Source: CAZWKQ01 sp964634005
Lineage (GTDB): Bacteria; Bacteroidota; Bacteroidia; Bacteroidales; JACABE01
Assembly (NCBI GenBank): GCA_964634005.1
Contig: CAZWKQ010000009.1
Location: forward strand, 1-64,000
Length of the DNA: 64,000 bases
Direction: 5' to 3'
Numbering within the stretch: position 1 is the first letter of the stretch; each line of letters starts with the position of its first letter. A program made the position numbers and the translations under genes. Shown here piece by piece: positions 62,316-64,000 of the stretch. The notes under the pieces were generated by a model. It did no database searches. It was not told the origin of the DNA and saw only the letters and a program-made list of their open reading frames with translations.

Positions 62316-62966
62316 TTATTTTTTTGAAATAACCAAACCGTTTAAAAAACTTTCGAGCGAAGCTTTATACTTTTTAAACAGATTGCTTGATGTATAAGTT
62401 ATAAGTTGTAAAGAGCCGTTTTCGTCAGAATAGTAATACCCGAAATAAACGAATTTTATACCCTGTATAGTACCTTCCATTTGAAGGCAAAGAACTTCTT
62501 CTTTATTATTTACTTTTCGTTTTTCTTCCAAAACAATTTTAATATCAGGTGCCACATTCTGAGCATTTTGCAAAGCAATCTGTTTTAGATTGTTCAACGG
62601 AACTTCAATTCTTTCGGTAATAAGCATGGCATAAGCATCTTCGCCTTTAAGCCTAAATTCATACTCAGCCGAAGCCGATTCATCCGAAGGCTTGTTAAAG
62701 CTCCATTTCTTTGCATTAATCCATACTCCTATATCTAGTATTTTGCTCTTAACCTGAAAATCAGCATCAATATCCTTAGTAAAGTGAGTTGGATTTATCT
62801 TAATACTACTGCTACTTGCAGTTTCATTAACATCTTTTACATATTTCCATGTGCCGTCGTCATACAAATATACCTGATCGCCGGTACCTGTAATAGCAAT
62901 TATCTGCGATTTTAGTGATTGACCAAAAAACAGAAAAGCGAATAAAATAAAAATCAGTTTTCTCAT
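62316..62966 (-). CDS. Exported protein of unknown function
   Basis: A 216-residue protein with a signal peptide (MRKLIFILFAFLFFGQSLKS). Just after cleavage comes ITGTGDQVYLYDDGTWKYV, a short motif (a DG-TW turn) seen at the start of several Bacteroidota exported proteins of unknown role. The C-terminal 130 residues look like a mixed alpha/beta domain that ends KYKASLESFLNGLVISKK. No catalytic motif is evident. Confidence 0.75.
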   Translation of the reverse strand: MRKLIFILFAFLFFGQSLKSQIIAITGTGDQVYLYDDGTWKYVKDVNETASSSSIKINPTHFTKDIDADFQVKSKILDIGVWINAKKWSFNKPSDESASAEYEFRLKGEDAYAMLITERIEVPLNNLKQIALQNAQNVAPDIKIVLEEKRKVNNKEEVLCLQMEGTIQGIKFVYFGYYYSDENGSLQLITYTSSNLFKKYKASLESFLNGLVISKK

Positions 62967-63056
62967 TAAGTAATTTTTTTTATAAATAAAACATCAAGTA
63001 AATTACATTCGGGAAAAATAAATAATTTTACTTTAACTTTAATAAAATCTTTTAAG

Positions 63057-64000
63057 ATGCTTAACAAAATTAAAAAAATATTCGCACGAGTAACATATTA
63101 TAATAAAAATATTGAAAATAAAAGCTATTATTCAGATTATCAGAAGGCAAAGTTTTATTATCATTGGCAACATAATTTGCTGAGAAGATCAAAAGATATA
63201 ATATTTATCCTAATAGGCACATTGTCAGCAGCTTTCGGATTAAAAGGTTTTTTATTGCCAAATAACTTTATCGACGGAGGTGCTGTAGGTATTTCATTAT
63301 TGATACGTGAAGTTACAAATATTAAATTATCTGTTTTACTTATAGTTGTAAATGCTCCGTTTATTTTACTGGGAATTAAAATTATAAGTAAGGAGTTTGC
63401 AATAAAAACAGCCATAGGAATAATCTTATTATCAGTTTTTACAGCTTACATCCCATACCCCCAAATAACACACGACAAATTGCTGGTAGCCGTTTTCGGA
63501 GGTTTCTTTCTTGGAGTTGGAATAGGTATGGCAGTCAGAGGAGGCGGAGTTATAGACGGCACTGAAGTTTTGGCAATTTCATTGTATCGTAAGTATGGAA
63601 TAACTGTAGGCGATGTTATTCTAATAATAAATATCATAATATTTTCGGTTGCCGCATACCTTTTATCCGTTGAAATAGCTTTATACTCTATACTTACATA
63701 TTTATCGGCATCAAAAACCGTAGATTTTATAATCGAAGGCATCGAAGAATTAACAGGAGTAAGTATTATTTCAGTAAAAGCCGATGAAATACGTAAAATG
63801 ATTATCAATAAAATGGGAAGAGGCGTAACAATATATAATGGTGAGAGAGGTATGGAAAATAACGACGTTTGTAAAAAAGAAATTCAAATTGTTTTCACAG
63901 TAATAACACGACTTGAAATAAACCGTTTAAAAGCCGAAGTCGATCAGATTGACCCCAATGCTTTTATTTTTATGACAAATATTAAAGACACCAAAGGAGG
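63057..64000 (+). CDS. YitT/DUF2179-family membrane protein, cut by the window edge
   Basis: An open frame from ATG at 63057 runs off the window without a stop (314 codons seen). It has membrane helices of the YitT type (IIFILIGTLSAAFGLKGFLL, VAVFGGFFLGVGIGMAVRGG, VILIINIIIFSVAAYLL), the family motif GGGVIDGTEVLAI, and then the cytosolic DUF2179 domain (about 235-314, GRGVTIYNGERG). The function of the family is not established; some members are suspected transporters. The reverse-strand frames opposite it are shadows. Confidence 0.88.
   Translation, partial: MLNKIKKIFARVTYYNKNIENKSYYSDYQKAKFYYHWQHNLLRRSKDIIFILIGTLSAAFGLKGFLLPNNFIDGGAVGISLLIREVTNIKLSVLLIVVNAPFILLGIKIISKEFAIKTAIGIILLSVFTAYIPYPQITHDKLLVAVFGGFFLGVGIGMAVRGGGVIDGTEVLAISLYRKYGITVGDVILIINIIIFSVAAYLLSVEIALYSILTYLSASKTVDFIIEGIEELTGVSIISVKADEIRKMIINKMGRGVTIYNGERGMENNDVCKKEIQIVFTVITRLEINRLKAEVDQIDPNAFIFMTNIKDTKG

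Noticed and set aside
63161..63808. Two reverse ORFs at the right edge
   Set aside because: They lie opposite the continuous YitT-family frame from 63057, which has family motifs and membrane helices.

Overview
The window is AT-rich chromosomal DNA from a member of the Bacteroidota, probably an uncultured Bacteroidales-like lineage. The evidence is a type IX secretion cargo protein with a gliding-type C-terminal domain, a PorP/SprF-family partner, a TonB-dependent receptor with a carboxypeptidase-like N-terminal domain, promoters of the TTTG / TAnnTTTG type, and few Shine-Dalgarno sequences. MqnA points to the futalosine route to menaquinone. The exact genus cannot be read from the sequence.

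Layout. 1-4.5 kb: biotin ligase, a soluble MgtE-like Mg2+-sensor protein without a membrane channel, a geranylgeranyl-reductase-like flavoprotein and lipoate ligase. 4.5-8.3 kb (reverse): gyrA and a TPR protein. 8.6-11.1 kb: clpC. 11.1-13.8 kb (reverse): a tight operon of a GreA-like protein, ispH, recF and a DciA-like protein. 13.9-19.1 kb: guanine deaminase and a di-heme peroxidase lipoprotein forward; sucD, ychF and an unrecognised exported protein reverse. 19.2-20.6 kb: mnmE.

20.6-28.3 kb is an integrated mobile element of about 7.7 kb inserted exactly at the 3' end of mnmE. It has near-identical att direct repeats at both ends, a matching pair of TTTGTACC-type arm repeats near each end, a tyrosine integrase, two or three small DNA-binding regulators, a RepA-like hexameric-helicase ATPase, a zinc-finger/Toprim primase-like protein, and a symmetric six-copy GTTCAC/GTGAAC palindrome between helicase and primase that looks like a replication origin or operator. 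The right end carries a small exported cargo protein. No relaxase, conjugation or capsid gene is visible, so it looks like a self-replicating integrative element or a phage-satellite-like island. It is the least conventional part of the window.

28.3-36.6 kb: cation/proton antiporter, nitroreductase, a cysteine-desulfurase-like enzyme, mqnA, and an SOS-type cluster umuD-umuC-yedK. 36.6-44.7 kb (reverse): a giant TamB/AsmA-like protein, a GT87-like membrane glycosyltransferase, a PhnP-like metallohydrolase and a DUF4301 protein. 44.8-52.2 kb: a three-gene type IX secretion module (1344-residue secreted protein with PKD, SprB-like repeats and a C-terminal sorting domain; PorP/SprF protein; TPR/propeller/OmpA/DUF1573 protein). 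A 4.5S-type SRP RNA lies just beyond it on the reverse strand. 52.4-58.3 kb: an Rcp-type response regulator, a lipoprotein and DUF2490 pair, and a TonB receptor followed by a LytS/LytTR two-component pair. 58.6-62.3 kb: a forward operon of saccharopine dehydrogenase, a TerB/DnaJ co-chaperone, a class III aminotransferase and a TPR lipoprotein. The window ends in a YitT-family membrane protein cut by the edge.
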